From an uncultured Acetatifactor sp. (GTDB taxonomy: Bacteria; Bacillota; Clostridia; Lachnospirales; Lachnospiraceae): 64,000 bases of DNA. Made by a program: the position numbers and the translations under genes. The notes beneath the pieces are model-generated. The model was not told the DNA's origin and searched no databases. It was given only the letters and a program-made list of their open reading frames with translations. The stretch is taken from positions 1 through 64,000 of the forward strand of contig CANPYT010000004.1 of assembly GCA_947588705.1 (NCBI GenBank). The letters are read 5' to 3'. Within the stretch, counting starts at the first letter, position 1. Each line of letters opens with the position of its first letter. Below, piece by piece: positions 27,601 through 35,607 of the stretch.

Positions 27601-27779
27601 TTGGCATCCTCATAACGCCTGTTGATTTTATACAGGTCACTGATGGTACAGAGCATCATTACGCTCTTTACCCTGCGCCAGTCGATCGTGTCGGCGATCT
27701 CCACCGCCTGCGCATAATCACCTGTGGCGATCAGTTCCTTTATCTCATCCGCCCTTACTTTATATTCATACTTATCCAA
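24660..27779 (-). CDS. TPR protein with acidic repeats and a degenerate AAA-like domain
   Basis: A 1039-residue protein in three parts. Residues 1-205 are TPR-like helical repeats (DYAQAVEIADTI, YEDAKNMLLLAYERRPGG). Residues 205-770 are acidic and low-complexity, including about six EGYxPEAEPA-like units and seven 20-residue units of EEAEGFEESGELSGEEEEAS. Residues 770-1039 resemble a AAA+ domain (IDNISLAAYTGNIIITGDEG, IEELQTIDHAVTVLEVKKIVDEAI), but Walker A reads GDEGMDTDT and Walker B is absent, so no ATPase activity is expected. Co-transcribed with glgB. A scaffold role is a guess. Confidence 0.75.
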   Translation of the reverse strand: MDKYEYKVRADEIKELIATGDYAQAVEIADTIDWRRVKSVMMLCTISDLYKINRRYEDAKNMLLLAYERRPGGRTICYSLCELCIKTEELVQAIKYYNEFKQVAPKDPGCYILQYKLYEAQDVRLEERIDVLEELKKRDYREKWAYELAYLYHRVGLATKCVEECDELILWFGEGKYVIKAMELKMLHEPLSPEQQERYDHRFEVYAPRAAAAEPAREPEQVPVYEDNVYTGYEENGDQQQPETADAYEAGGLQGDTLVYENIRRAGQSRTEDPAVEAETASASEQPEEMDIHVKTMDMGKYNTINLQAELAAGLREVLGEEQNQNPSAAITRSIVAPMMETESLDFPELEDEDISENDVDDGVEQIESTEVFFGETGELGTLRGTEKPEVTVPDLEGYEPASEPAVTEAEGYVPEAETAVPDAEEYRPEAEPAATEEEGYEPEPAVTVPEGYGSKGEPVVTDPGRYGPGPEVKKRELSAGEKSEASKKQVKDETAEIVMNQLRLESIEKAEEQVLMAQPPRELAGVLAQESDGQISLVVPEKETVEKQITGQMNIEDVLSEWERLKQESQERREAEVRQRVLRQTGSMFTEFEASVRDGLLEQLESGAVAGTPEEEISEEASEETEGFEESGELSGEEEISEEAEGLEEAGGLSGEEEETSEEAEGFEESGELSGEEEEASEEAEGFEESEELSGEEEEASEETEGLGEAGELSGEEEEASEEAEGLEEAGGLSGEEEEASEEAEGLEESGGLSEKEEASEEPETAGGSDSPDPKDKPMGKPEVERERAKVRALTQEEKELFAPYIQSRAAREQLANVIDNISLAAYTGNIIITGDEGMDTDTLAKNLIREVQITDRNFSGKVAKISGQALNGKKVEETLGKLKNGALIIQKASGMNQETAAALYKELQRESLGIVIVMEDTRKAIGKLLEENGELGSCFTARMNVEALSNDMLVAFGRQYAKGMEYAVDELGVLALHTRIEELQTIDHAVTVLEVKKIVDEAIRHANKKTLGHFIDILLAKRYDEEDMIILTEKDFV
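25496..25925. repeat. 60-bp in-frame tandem repeat, about seven copies
   Basis: Seven near-identical 60-bp units encode the 20-residue acidic repeat of the TPR protein. Units differ by a few substitutions (EGFEESGELS, EGLEEAGGLS, EGLGEAGELS). Because the unit is a multiple of three, copy-number change keeps the frame. The count may differ between strains. Confidence 0.9.
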
Positions 27780-27841
27780 AGCAGTCCGCTCCCCTATCCG
27801 TCAGTAAACCTATTCCGCCTTTTCCTGTCTCGAACAAGGTC

Positions 27842-27871
27842 ATTTTATCATAGTCCGCATGTAGATGTCAA
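27842..27871 (-). promoter_or_regulatory. Promoter of the TPR-glgB unit
   Basis: On the minus strand TTGACA and TAAAAT are separated by 18 bases, about 60 bases before the ATG of the TPR gene. Confidence 0.6.
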
Positions 27872-27952
27872 AATTAAATAGACTATTTTTCATAAAAAAT
27901 ACAAGATATTGTGGTCAATCGCTTCTCTATTTTACTAAATATCGAAAATGCG

Positions 27953-28810
27953 TTATTGCAGCTCCCCGGCCAGCAGCGCAAACTGCTCCAGTGTCAGCGC
28001 CTCTCCGCGCACAGTCTCCGGCAGATGCAGCCGTTTCAGCGCCTCCGCCACCTGCTCCTTTGCGACACCGATCCCGGCCGCATTTCCCAGCGCGTTTACC
28101 AGTGTTTTTCGCCGTTGGTTAAAGGCCGCGCGGATCAGTTCAAAAAGCCGCGCCTCATCCTCCACTTTTACAGGCGGCTCCTGATAACGCGTCAGCCGGA
28201 TCACCGCGCTTCCCACACCGGGCCTGGGAATGAAGCAGTTGGGAGGCACATTGGCTACGATTTCAGGCTTTGCGTAATACTGCACCGCCAGCGACAGTGC
28301 GCCGTAATCTTTCGTTCCAGGCCCCACCTGCATCCGTTCCGCCACCTCCTTCTGGACCATGACCGTGATGCTCTCCAGCGGCACATGGCTTTCAAAAAGC
28401 CCCATGATGATCGGCGTAGTGATATAATAAGGCAGATTGGCTACTACCTTGACAGGTCTCCCGCCGTTTTCCTCCTCTACGATCCTGCCGATATCCACTT
28501 TCAAAATATCGTCGTTGACCAGCGTCACATTGGCATATGCCGACAGCGTATCTTCCAGAATGGGCATCAGATTTTTGTCGATTTCCACCGCCACCACCCG
28601 GCCTGCCCGTTCCGCCAGATACTGCGTCATAGTGCCGATACCCGGCCCGATCTCCAGCACACAGTCTGCATCCGTGATCCCCGCCGCGTCCACGATCCGT
28701 TCCAGCACGCCCGGATCCACAAGAAAATTCTGTCCGTACTTTTTCTGAGCCCTGAAATGGTACTTCTGAAGCACCTCTATGGTATTCTGTGGGATCCCAA
28801 GATCCGCCAT
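27953..28810 (-). CDS. rsmA: 16S rRNA (adenine1518/1519-N6) dimethyltransferase
   Basis: A 285-residue RsmA/KsgA enzyme that dimethylates two adjacent adenines in the 3' hairpin of 16S rRNA late in 30S assembly. The SAM site is VLEIGPGIGTMTQYL with AVEID, and the catalytic NLPYY motif is in VVANLPYYITTP. The ATG at 28810 is seven bases after AGGAGG, whereas the ORF's first ATG at 28816 sits one base from it, so 28810 is chosen. It follows the HAD gene immediately. Confidence 0.95.
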   Translation of the reverse strand: MADLGIPQNTIEVLQKYHFRAQKKYGQNFLVDPGVLERIVDAAGITDADCVLEIGPGIGTMTQYLAERAGRVVAVEIDKNLMPILEDTLSAYANVTLVNDDILKVDIGRIVEEENGGRPVKVVANLPYYITTPIIMGLFESHVPLESITVMVQKEVAERMQVGPGTKDYGALSLAVQYYAKPEIVANVPPNCFIPRPGVGSAVIRLTRYQEPPVKVEDEARLFELIRAAFNQRRKTLVNALGNAAGIGVAKEQVAEALKRLHLPETVRGEALTLEQFALLAGELQ

Positions 28811-28812
28811 AT

Positions 28813-29490
28813 TCATACCTCCTGTTCGCTCCCGCGGGCCTCTTTGTCCGCTTTCAGATATTCCAGCACCTCCTCCAGATCCCGGAAGATCCTCCTGCTC
28901 AGCCTCCTCATCTCTCCATCCGGCGGGATCATATCCGGCACCATCAGCGCCTGCATTCCCGCCGCGTGAGCCGCACGGATCCCATTGGGGGAGTCTTCGA
29001 TCGCGTATGCTTCCCCGGGATCCACCCCCAGCTTTTCACACGCCAGCCGATAAATATCGGGCCGCGGTTTGGAATATTCCACCATATCCCCTGTGACGAC
29101 AGCGGAAAAGTAAGAGGAAAACCCTGCCCGTTCCAGATAGTCCAGGACGGTTGCCTGCCTGGTGGATGACGCCAGCCCCAGGATCCAGTTTCCCTCTTTC
29201 AGCCATTTCAACAGCCGCTCCGCCCCCGGCATTACCGGAAGCCCATTCTTTTCTATGTACTCTCTCTGCCAGGCCGATGCCTCCGCCCGAAACCCTTCAT
29301 AGTCAAAATCCTCTCCGTAGGTTTCCATCACCACCCGCCTGCTGCCGTTGGCATTCAAGCCGATACATTTTGGGAAAATCTGTTCCATGCCGGACATTCC
29401 CCTTTTCTCCGCTGCCTGGACCCAGCCTTTCTCACAGAGCCGTTCTGTGTCAAACAAGATCCCGTCCATGTCAAATACTACCGCTCTCAT
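28813..29490 (-). CDS. HAD-superfamily hydrolase (beta-phosphoglucomutase-like)
   Basis: A 225-residue HAD subfamily IA phosphatase or phosphomutase. Motif I is VVFDMDGILFDTE, motif II LASSTRQATV, motif III lysine in KPRPDIY and motif IV AIEDSPNGIRAAH. The helical cap lies at about residues 16-85. The substrate is likely a small sugar phosphate. The usual beta-phosphoglucomutase signature is not clear enough to name one. Its last codons hold the ribosome-binding site of rsmA, so the pair is coupled. Confidence 0.85.
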   Translation of the reverse strand: MRAVVFDMDGILFDTERLCEKGWVQAAEKRGMSGMEQIFPKCIGLNANGSRRVVMETYGEDFDYEGFRAEASAWQREYIEKNGLPVMPGAERLLKWLKEGNWILGLASSTRQATVLDYLERAGFSSYFSAVVTGDMVEYSKPRPDIYRLACEKLGVDPGEAYAIEDSPNGIRAAHAAGMQALMVPDMIPPDGEMRRLSRRIFRDLEEVLEYLKADKEARGSEQEV

Positions 29491-29573
29491 CTTTTCCTCC
29501 CCGGGCTTTCAGCGCCCTCCCTCCGCAACACCAAAACCTCCGGCTTTCCGGCCGTCCAGGCTCCCCCACGCAT

Positions 29574-29624
29574 AAAAACAGGCTCCCAAAAAAGAGGATA
29601 AGATCCTTCATCCTCCCGGGAGCC
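29574..29624 (-). terminator. Terminator after the DUF4358 lipoprotein gene
   Basis: GGCTCCC and GGGAGCC enclose an inner GAGGAT/ATCCTC pairing. On the minus strand a TGTTTTTA tail follows. Confidence 0.8.
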
Positions 29625-29660
29625 AGAAAATAACAGAACATAAACCTATCTCCTGGTCAT

Positions 29661-30308
29661 TTAGTGCCGTAACTTATTGCTGATCACCTCAATCACCAGA
29701 TCGTTGATCTCCCGACAGTGCGCGATAACCTCATCCTCATCGCCTGTCTCCGACACATCCGCTGTATCTGCTCCCAGCCGGGCAAAGATCACATAGTTTC
29801 CGATGCGCTCCACCCTGGCAGCCTGGATCTTGCCCACATTCATAGGGTACTGCAGGGTATCGCTGACGCTGGCTTCATGGTAATCCAGAAGCGCCTGCTC
29901 CACCGCATCCGCCTGCTCTTCCTTCGCCTTTACCACGATCAGCGTATCCACATGGATATTGATCATGGGCATTTCCCCAAAGTAATCCTCATACATGTCT
30001 GATGAGATTCCCGTCATGCTCTCCAGCACATCCGGCTCTATTGCCATATCGGGCCAGTAATCGTCCCCCAAAAGATCCACGACCGCCGTCTTTACGGCCT
30101 CCATATCCTGGCTCCAGCCATCCTCAGAAGCTTCTCCCTCACCGTCGCTGCTCCCTTCCGCAGGCGCCTCCGGGATTTCCGCCGACGGATCGTTCTCTTC
30201 CGCCGTTCCATCCCCCTGAGCCTGGGAAGGATCTCCCTCTCCTCCGCCACAGCCGGCGAAACCGGCAGCCAATATTCCGGCACACAGTAAAACCAACACT
30301 TTTTTCAT
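29661..30308 (-). CDS. DUF4358 lipoprotein
   Basis: A 215-residue secreted lipoprotein. The signal peptide MKKVLVLLCAGILAAGFAGC ends in a lipobox whose cysteine (residue 20) would be lipid-modified. Residues 22-65 are an acidic, Gly/Ser-rich spacer. The rest matches DUF4358 (AVKTAVVDLLGDDYWPDMAI, INIHVDTLIVVKAKEEQADAV), a family of unknown function in clostridia. ATG at 30308 preferred over the TTG three codons earlier. It is flanked by terminators on both sides and so is monocistronic. Confidence 0.85.
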   Translation of the reverse strand: MKKVLVLLCAGILAAGFAGCGGGEGDPSQAQGDGTAEENDPSAEIPEAPAEGSSDGEGEASEDGWSQDMEAVKTAVVDLLGDDYWPDMAIEPDVLESMTGISSDMYEDYFGEMPMINIHVDTLIVVKAKEEQADAVEQALLDYHEASVSDTLQYPMNVGKIQAARVERIGNYVIFARLGADTADVSETGDEDEVIAHCREINDLVIEVISNKLRH

Positions 30309-30521
30309 CCCCAACAAACCTTTCTGCCGTTATACGACATTTCTATTACCTGAAACAGTATTCCCCGGATTTTTGGCTTTACACCTGATATGAGAAATTT
30401 TTCCAGTTTTCCTCCCATATGCGTTCCGCAGGGTCCGTTCCTTTCTGCAGGTTCAGGATCTGTGTGCCGGGATCCTCTAAACGCAGTGCCCGCCGTTTGC
30501 GGGCCCGCAAGCTGCCGATCC

Positions 30522-30560
30522 CAAAAAGAATGAGGAGATTCCTAACAGGCTCTCCTCATT
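30522..30560 (-). terminator. Terminator after the DHH gene
   Basis: AATGAGGAGA and TCTCCTCATT form a 10-bp stem. On the minus strand CTTTTTG follows. The rest of the 30318-30521 gap shows no gene. Confidence 0.85.
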
Positions 30561-30570
30561 TCCGCCTCTA

Positions 30571-31491
30571 TCACTTGTTTGCCAGGTGGCAGAGCTCCGC
30601 CAGCATCTTGGGAAGCTCCGTGTCCATATTTTCATTTGTGAACTGACAGGTCCCCACCTTCCTATGGCCGCCGCCATTATACTTCAGCATCAGGCTGCCC
30701 ACGTTCACGTCCGAGGTCTTGTTCAGGATACTGTAGCCAACCGCCGCGGAACAGCCCTGGCCCCCTCGCCCACTGACGATCCAGGCAGAAATGTTCTGCT
30801 CAGGATACATGCTGTAGATCATAAAGCGGTTGCCGGTATAAATGGGATCCACCCCCCGCAGGTCGCTGATGATCACGTTGCCCTGCACACGGGTATTTGC
30901 CCTCACCATCTCCTTGAACTTTTCCGTCTGCTCGTTGTAGACCTCGATCCGCTCCTGCACGTCAGGCAGCGCCAAAATTTCAGAGGTTGTCATGGTGCAG
31001 CAGCAGTGCATAAGCTTTTCCATCAGCTGGTAATTGGAAATGGAAAACTGTCTCCAACGGCCCAGGCCCGTCCGGGGATCCATCAGAAATCCCACCAGGA
31101 TCCATCCCTTGGGGTTCATCACTTCATCGATGGTCAGATTGCCTGAGTCTACCTTGTCCACCGCCTCCATCATTTCGTCAAACTGGGGGAAACGCTCCTT
31201 TCCTCCATAGTATTCATAGATAATACGGGCGCAGGAAGGTGTGATCCTGCTCTCACCCTTGTATTTCCCCTCCAGCTGGTTCCGCTCAAACTCACTGGAG
31301 TGATGGTCAAACCAGAGGCCGCATCCCTCCACAAATGGAACGTTGGCCAGGCAGTCGTTCTCATTCACTTCCACCAACCCATCCTGAAGATCCTTCGGAT
31401 GTGCAAATTTCCAGCTGTCGATAATGCCGGCCTCCAGCAAGAGCGCTCCGCACGCCAACCCATCAAAATCAGAACGTGTAACTAATCTCAC
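30571..31491 (-). CDS. DHH/DHHA1-type phosphoesterase
   Basis: A 306-residue protein of the DHH superfamily, whose members hydrolyse short RNAs, pAp, cyclic dinucleotides or polyphosphate with manganese. Metal ligands are seen in TRSDFDGLACG and WFDHHSSEF. The C-terminal DHHA1-like part ends in KYNGGGHRKVGTCQF. It resembles the exopolyphosphatase-related branch and has no sensor or membrane domain, unlike GdpP. Start is a GTG eight bases after GAGGAGG rather than the ATG at 31515, which overlaps that site. Precise substrate unknown. Confidence 0.85.
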   Translation of the reverse strand: MRLVTRSDFDGLACGALLLEAGIIDSWKFAHPKDLQDGLVEVNENDCLANVPFVEGCGLWFDHHSSEFERNQLEGKYKGESRITPSCARIIYEYYGGKERFPQFDEMMEAVDKVDSGNLTIDEVMNPKGWILVGFLMDPRTGLGRWRQFSISNYQLMEKLMHCCCTMTTSEILALPDVQERIEVYNEQTEKFKEMVRANTRVQGNVIISDLRGVDPIYTGNRFMIYSMYPEQNISAWIVSGRGGQGCSAAVGYSILNKTSDVNVGSLMLKYNGGGHRKVGTCQFTNENMDTELPKMLAELCHLANK

Positions 31492-31638
31492 CTGTGTTTC
31501 CTCCTCACATTCCATAACTTGCCGTCTGTTCGGGACAACCGCCGCGATCCGTATCCCTCAATAGTGTTAGTATAGCATATCCAAGTCTTTTCGGCAACGA
31601 AATAAAACAGAAAATAAAACAGAAAAATCAAATCCGGC

Positions 31639-31798
31639 AACAGTTCAGCCCACGCCATTCGCAAAGCCGCGCTGACGCGCTCTCCGGCGCTGTGCGCCTG
31701 CCTTTGCTCATAAAAAGGCGTTCCCTCGGTTGCCGTATCCAGAGGAAAATTCGTGCAAGCACAATTTTCCTCTGAACACGGCAACCGGCTGAACTGTC
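31639..31798 (-). repeat. Dispersed palindromic element, copy R3 (full length)
   Basis: A 160-bp copy in reverse orientation relative to R1. The ends CAACAGTTCAGCC and GGCTGAACTGTCAG are inverted repeats that extend outward by AATCCGG/CCGGATT. The internal hairpin AGAGGAAAATT...AATTTTCCTCT lies inside a CGGTTGCCG/CGGCAACCG stem. It fills most of the 31516-31910 gap. No target duplication is recognisable. Confidence 0.85.
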
Positions 31799-31816
31799 AG
31801 CCGGATTATTTTAAGA

Positions 31817-31845
31817 ATGACAAATGTCATAAAATAAGGTATACT
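31817..31845 (+). promoter_or_regulatory. Promoter with overlapping operator for the ABC exporter
   Basis: ATGACA (-35) and TATACT (-10) are 17 bases apart. The -35 box is the left half of a perfect inverted repeat ATGACA-AA-TGTCAT at 31817-31830, the position expected for a repressor. No regulator gene is adjacent. Confidence 0.7.
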
Positions 31846-31910
31846 TTCTCTTGTATCATTTTGTAGCCGGCAGACCCCGCTGCGGCGGAATGAGAGGAAG
31901 CAAAGAATAC

Positions 31911-33758
31911 ATGAAGCCAACATCCGAAAATCAAACTTTTTCCCTGATCCCATATCTCCTGCGGTATAAATGGCGCTACGCGCTGGGGATCCTTGTTTTG
32001 CTGCTGGTAGACCTGGCCAGCCTATATATCCCCCAGTTTTCCGGCGAGATCGTGGACGGCCTGTCGGACGGTACCCTCACGGACGTAAAACCGCTGTTGC
32101 TTGGCATCCTGGCCGCTGGCCTGGTGATGACCTTAGGCCGCTTCGGCTGGCGCTACTTCATTGTAGGCGCTTCCCGCGGGATCGAATATCGGCTGCGGAA
32201 CGATCTGTTTGCCCACCTGGAGACCCTGTCCGCGCGTTTTTACAACAGCCACAAGACCGGCGACCTGATGGCCCATTTCACCAACGATCTCCAGGCAGTC
32301 CAACAGGCTGCGGGCTGGGCCGTCATCACCGCTTTCGACGCTGTGATCATGACCTTGATGGTGCTGGTAAAAATGATCGTGTACGTGGATCTGAAGCTGA
32401 CGGTCTTTGCCTTTATCCCCCTGACGCTGGTGGCTGTAGCCTGCTATTTTTTCGGGATCGAGTCCAAGAAACGGCAGCTCCAAAGACAGCAGGCTTTTTC
32501 CGACCTGTCAGACAAGGTGCAGGAAAGCCTGGCCGGCATCCGGGTGCTGAAATCCTTTGTCCAGGAGGAACAGGATCTCCGCTCCTTCGATGAAGCCAGC
32601 AGAAACAGCATGGATAAGACTTTGAACGCGGTAAAGCTCTGGGCGGTGATCGGCCCCTTTTTCGACGCGGTCACCGGCATCAGCCTGCTGCTGACATTGG
32701 TTTTCGGAGGCCGTATGGTGCTGGACGGCCAGATCAGCATAGGCCAGTTTGTGGCCTTTAACTCCTATATCGGGATGCTGGTATGGCCCATGATCGCCTG
32801 CGGGGATTCCATCAATGCTTTCACCCAGGCGGCAGCCGCCCTCAAGCGGATCTCCATGATCTTTCAGGAGCGTCCTGACATTCTGGATGCCTACCCGGAC
32901 TCCCTGCCAAAGCTTGCGGAACTTGAGAAGGATCCCGGGCTTCTGGAACAGTATCCGGAAATGAGATCCTACAGCCATATGCGCCTGCAGGGGGAGATCA
33001 CCATAAAAGACCTGACCTTTGTCTATCCGGACGGCGGGCTCCCCGTACTCTCCCACGTAAACCTTCATGTGGCCCAGGGGGAGATCCTCGGCATTCTGGC
33101 CCGGACCGGCAGCGGCAAATCCACTCTTGCCGACCTGCTTCTGCGGGTCTATGACTGCGAGGAAGGGGCAATCCTTCTGGACGGCATTCCCATCGGCCAG
33201 TACCCTCTGGAAGTTCTTCACAGGGACATGGCCTACGTCCCCCAGGAAAATTTTCTCTTTTCCGACACGCTGGAGGAAAACATCGCTTTCGGCCTGGAAG
33301 CCAGGATCTCGGAGCATCCCGAGCTGAGGGAAAAGATCCGGCAGGCCGCCAAAGACGCCTGCATTCACGACAATATTATGGACTTCCCGGAAAATTACCT
33401 GACGCTGGTTGGCGAAAGAGGCGTCACCCTTTCCGGCGGGCAGAAGCAGCGAAGCTCCATCGCCCGAGCCCTGCTGAAGGATTCCGCCATCCTGATCCTG
33501 GATGATTCCCTCTCCGCAGTGGATACGGACACGGAAGAGCAGATCCTGAAAAACCTGATGCGGCTCAGGAAAGGCAAAACGACCATTCTCATCGCCCACA
33601 GGATCTCTACCTTACAGCAGGCGGATCACGTGGCCGTCCTTGAGGAAGGAAAGCTGGCGGAATATGGCACTCACCAGGAACTGCTGGAAAAAGGCGGGTT
33701 TTACGCTCATGTCTACGAAAAACAGCAGTTGGAACAGGAACTGGCAGCGGCGGACTAA
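31911..33758 (+). CDS. ABC exporter subunit with a degenerate ATP site
   Basis: A 615-residue half-transporter: six membrane helices (about 20-310), then an ATP-binding domain with Walker A ARTGSGKSTL, signature VTLSGGQKQR and Walker B ILILDDSLSAVD. The residue after Walker B, normally the catalytic Glu, is Asp, the mark of the non-hydrolysing site in heterodimeric exporters such as TM287/288 or BmrCD. About 50 extra residues link the two domains. The ATG at 31911 follows AGAGGAAG. Its partner begins 25 bases after the stop. The substrate is likely a drug or lipid-like molecule. Confidence 0.9.
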   Translation: MKPTSENQTFSLIPYLLRYKWRYALGILVLLLVDLASLYIPQFSGEIVDGLSDGTLTDVKPLLLGILAAGLVMTLGRFGWRYFIVGASRGIEYRLRNDLFAHLETLSARFYNSHKTGDLMAHFTNDLQAVQQAAGWAVITAFDAVIMTLMVLVKMIVYVDLKLTVFAFIPLTLVAVACYFFGIESKKRQLQRQQAFSDLSDKVQESLAGIRVLKSFVQEEQDLRSFDEASRNSMDKTLNAVKLWAVIGPFFDAVTGISLLLTLVFGGRMVLDGQISIGQFVAFNSYIGMLVWPMIACGDSINAFTQAAAALKRISMIFQERPDILDAYPDSLPKLAELEKDPGLLEQYPEMRSYSHMRLQGEITIKDLTFVYPDGGLPVLSHVNLHVAQGEILGILARTGSGKSTLADLLLRVYDCEEGAILLDGIPIGQYPLEVLHRDMAYVPQENFLFSDTLEENIAFGLEARISEHPELREKIRQAAKDACIHDNIMDFPENYLTLVGERGVTLSGGQKQRSSIARALLKDSAILILDDSLSAVDTDTEEQILKNLMRLRKGKTTILIAHRISTLQQADHVAVLEEGKLAEYGTHQELLEKGGFYAHVYEKQQLEQELAAAD

Positions 33759-33783
33759 AAAGCGCCGGAAAGGAATCATTTCA

Positions 33784-35559
33784 ATGAGCAGACTGACTGA
33801 CGATACTTTGGAATCCAACTATCAGGGAAGCGCCCTGCTGCGCCTTCTCTCCTATATGCGGCCTTACCTGGGATGGTTTTTCCTGTGCCTGGCGCTGATC
33901 CTGGCGCTGACAGGTTTCGACCTGTACCGTCCCATGCTGATCGGCGATGCCATTGACCTGTTTCAGGCGGAAGGAAACTATGATGTGATCATAGATACCG
34001 CAGTAAAATACAGTATTGTGCTGGCACTTGGCTTTGTGTTCAACATCTCCCAGGCTTGGCTGCTGCAAAAGACCGGGCAGCGGATCATCTTCTCTATACG
34101 CCGGGAGCTGTATACCCACATCCAGTCTCTGAGCAGCCGCTATTTTGACCTGACCCCTGTCGGTAAGCTGGTCACCCGAGTTACCAACGATGTGGAAGCC
34201 CTCAATGAGATGTATTCCGGTATTCTGGTCAGGTTATTTCGAAATATTATAAAAATAATCGGCCTTGCCTCCATTATGCTTCTCCTGGACTGGCGGCTGG
34301 CCCTGATTTCCTTTGCGCTGCTCCCCTTGGTGGTGGCGCTCACCGTGATCTTCCGAAAGATTGCCAGAGAGACCTATCGCCTGTCCCGTACCAGGCTGAC
34401 AGACCTGAATACCTTCCTCTCGGAAAACATTTCCGGTATGCGCATTATTCAGATCTTTGGCCGGGAAGAGCGGAAATTCGGGGAATTTGATGACAAAAGC
34501 ACAAAACTGTACCAGGCTTATTACAGAGAGATGATGGTATTTGCAATATTCCGCCCGCTGATCTACCTGCTGAGCGTATTTTCCCTTATGATCGTGCTCG
34601 GCGTGGGCAGCCGGGAAGTGCTGCACAGCGCTATCTCCATCGGCACTCTTTACATTTTCGCCCAGTACATCCAGTCCTTTTTCGATCCGATCCAGGAACT
34701 GGCGGAGCAGTTTTCCACCCTTCAGTCCTCCCTCGCTTCCGCAGAAAAGATTTTTACCATTCTGGATGAGGAGCCCGGGGTAAAAGAAGCGGAGGAACCT
34801 GTAATGCTGCCGGCGATCCAGGGGCGCATCGAATTTTCCCATGTCTGGTTCGCCTATGACGGGGAGAACTATGTGCTGCGGGACGTCTCCTTTGTGATCG
34901 AGCCCGGCCAGAAGGTGGCATTTGTAGGCGCTACAGGCGCCGGAAAGTCCTCGATCCTGAATCTGATCGGGCGCTACTATGACATTCAAAAGGGAAATAT
35001 CTACATTGACGGTACGGATATCCGTCTCCTGAGCAAAAAGCAGCTTCGGAACGCTATCGGCCAGATGCAGCAGGACGTGTTCATCTTCGAGGGAACCGTA
35101 GAGAGCAACATCCGTCTCTACGATCAGGACCTTTCTTTCGAGGAAATAAAGGCGGCGGCGGAATATGTGAACGCCTCCCATTTTATCGAAAAACTGCCCC
35201 ACGGCTATGAAGAGCCTGTCTCTGAGCGGGGCTCTACCTTCTCCGCCGGAGAACGGCAGCTTCTTTCCTTTGCCAGGACGCTGGCGCACAAACCCAGCAT
35301 CCTGGTCATGGATGAGGCCACCGCCAACATTGACACGGAAACCGAGCTGTTGATCCAGGAGGCTTTGGAAAAGCTTATGGAAGGCCGCACCACCATCATG
35401 GTGGCCCACAGGCTTTCCACCATCCAACATGCGGACTGTATCATGGTCATGCACAAGGGAAAAATCCGGGAACAGGGCACTCATCAGGAACTGCTGGCGC
35501 AGGGCGGCATCTACAAAAAGCTCTATGAGCTCCAGATCCATCATGAGGCCAATACATAA
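33784..35559 (+). CDS. ABC exporter subunit with the catalytic ATP site
   Basis: A 591-residue half-transporter partnered with the preceding gene. Six membrane helices (about 20-310) precede Walker A GATGAGKSSIL, Walker B ILVMDEATANID with the canonical catalytic Glu, and the switch His in VAHRLST. Its signature reads STFSAGERQ instead of LSGGQ, which in a heterodimer faces the degenerate site of the partner. The long upstream ORF extension overlaps the first subunit. AAAGGA before the ATG at 33784 fixes the start. Confidence 0.9.
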   Translation: MSRLTDDTLESNYQGSALLRLLSYMRPYLGWFFLCLALILALTGFDLYRPMLIGDAIDLFQAEGNYDVIIDTAVKYSIVLALGFVFNISQAWLLQKTGQRIIFSIRRELYTHIQSLSSRYFDLTPVGKLVTRVTNDVEALNEMYSGILVRLFRNIIKIIGLASIMLLLDWRLALISFALLPLVVALTVIFRKIARETYRLSRTRLTDLNTFLSENISGMRIIQIFGREERKFGEFDDKSTKLYQAYYREMMVFAIFRPLIYLLSVFSLMIVLGVGSREVLHSAISIGTLYIFAQYIQSFFDPIQELAEQFSTLQSSLASAEKIFTILDEEPGVKEAEEPVMLPAIQGRIEFSHVWFAYDGENYVLRDVSFVIEPGQKVAFVGATGAGKSSILNLIGRYYDIQKGNIYIDGTDIRLLSKKQLRNAIGQMQQDVFIFEGTVESNIRLYDQDLSFEEIKAAAEYVNASHFIEKLPHGYEEPVSERGSTFSAGERQLLSFARTLAHKPSILVMDEATANIDTETELLIQEALEKLMEGRTTIMVAHRLSTIQHADCIMVMHKGKIREQGTHQELLAQGGIYKKLYELQIHHEANT

Positions 35560-35564
35560 TTTCA

Positions 35565-35595
35565 GGGCGGCCTGCTTCCACAGGCCGCCCTCTCT
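35565..35595 (+). terminator. Terminator of the ABC exporter operon
   Basis: A perfect 10-bp GGGCGGCCTG/CAGGCCGCCC stem with a 6-base loop sits immediately after the second subunit. The tail TCTCTG is only moderately U-rich. The convergent GGDEF gene ends 13 bases later, so it may serve both. Confidence 0.7.
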
Positions 35596-35607
35596 GACAG
35601 ACTTGGC

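Noticed and set aside
26901-28969. Long plus-strand ORFs (326 and 352 residues) across the TPR gene and rsmA
   Set aside because: They are antisense to recognised proteins and cross the promoter region between them.
34234-35544. 436-residue ORF opposite the second ABC subunit, and 32508..33599 opposite the first
   Set aside because: Both are antisense frames of well-conserved transporters and lack ribosome sites.
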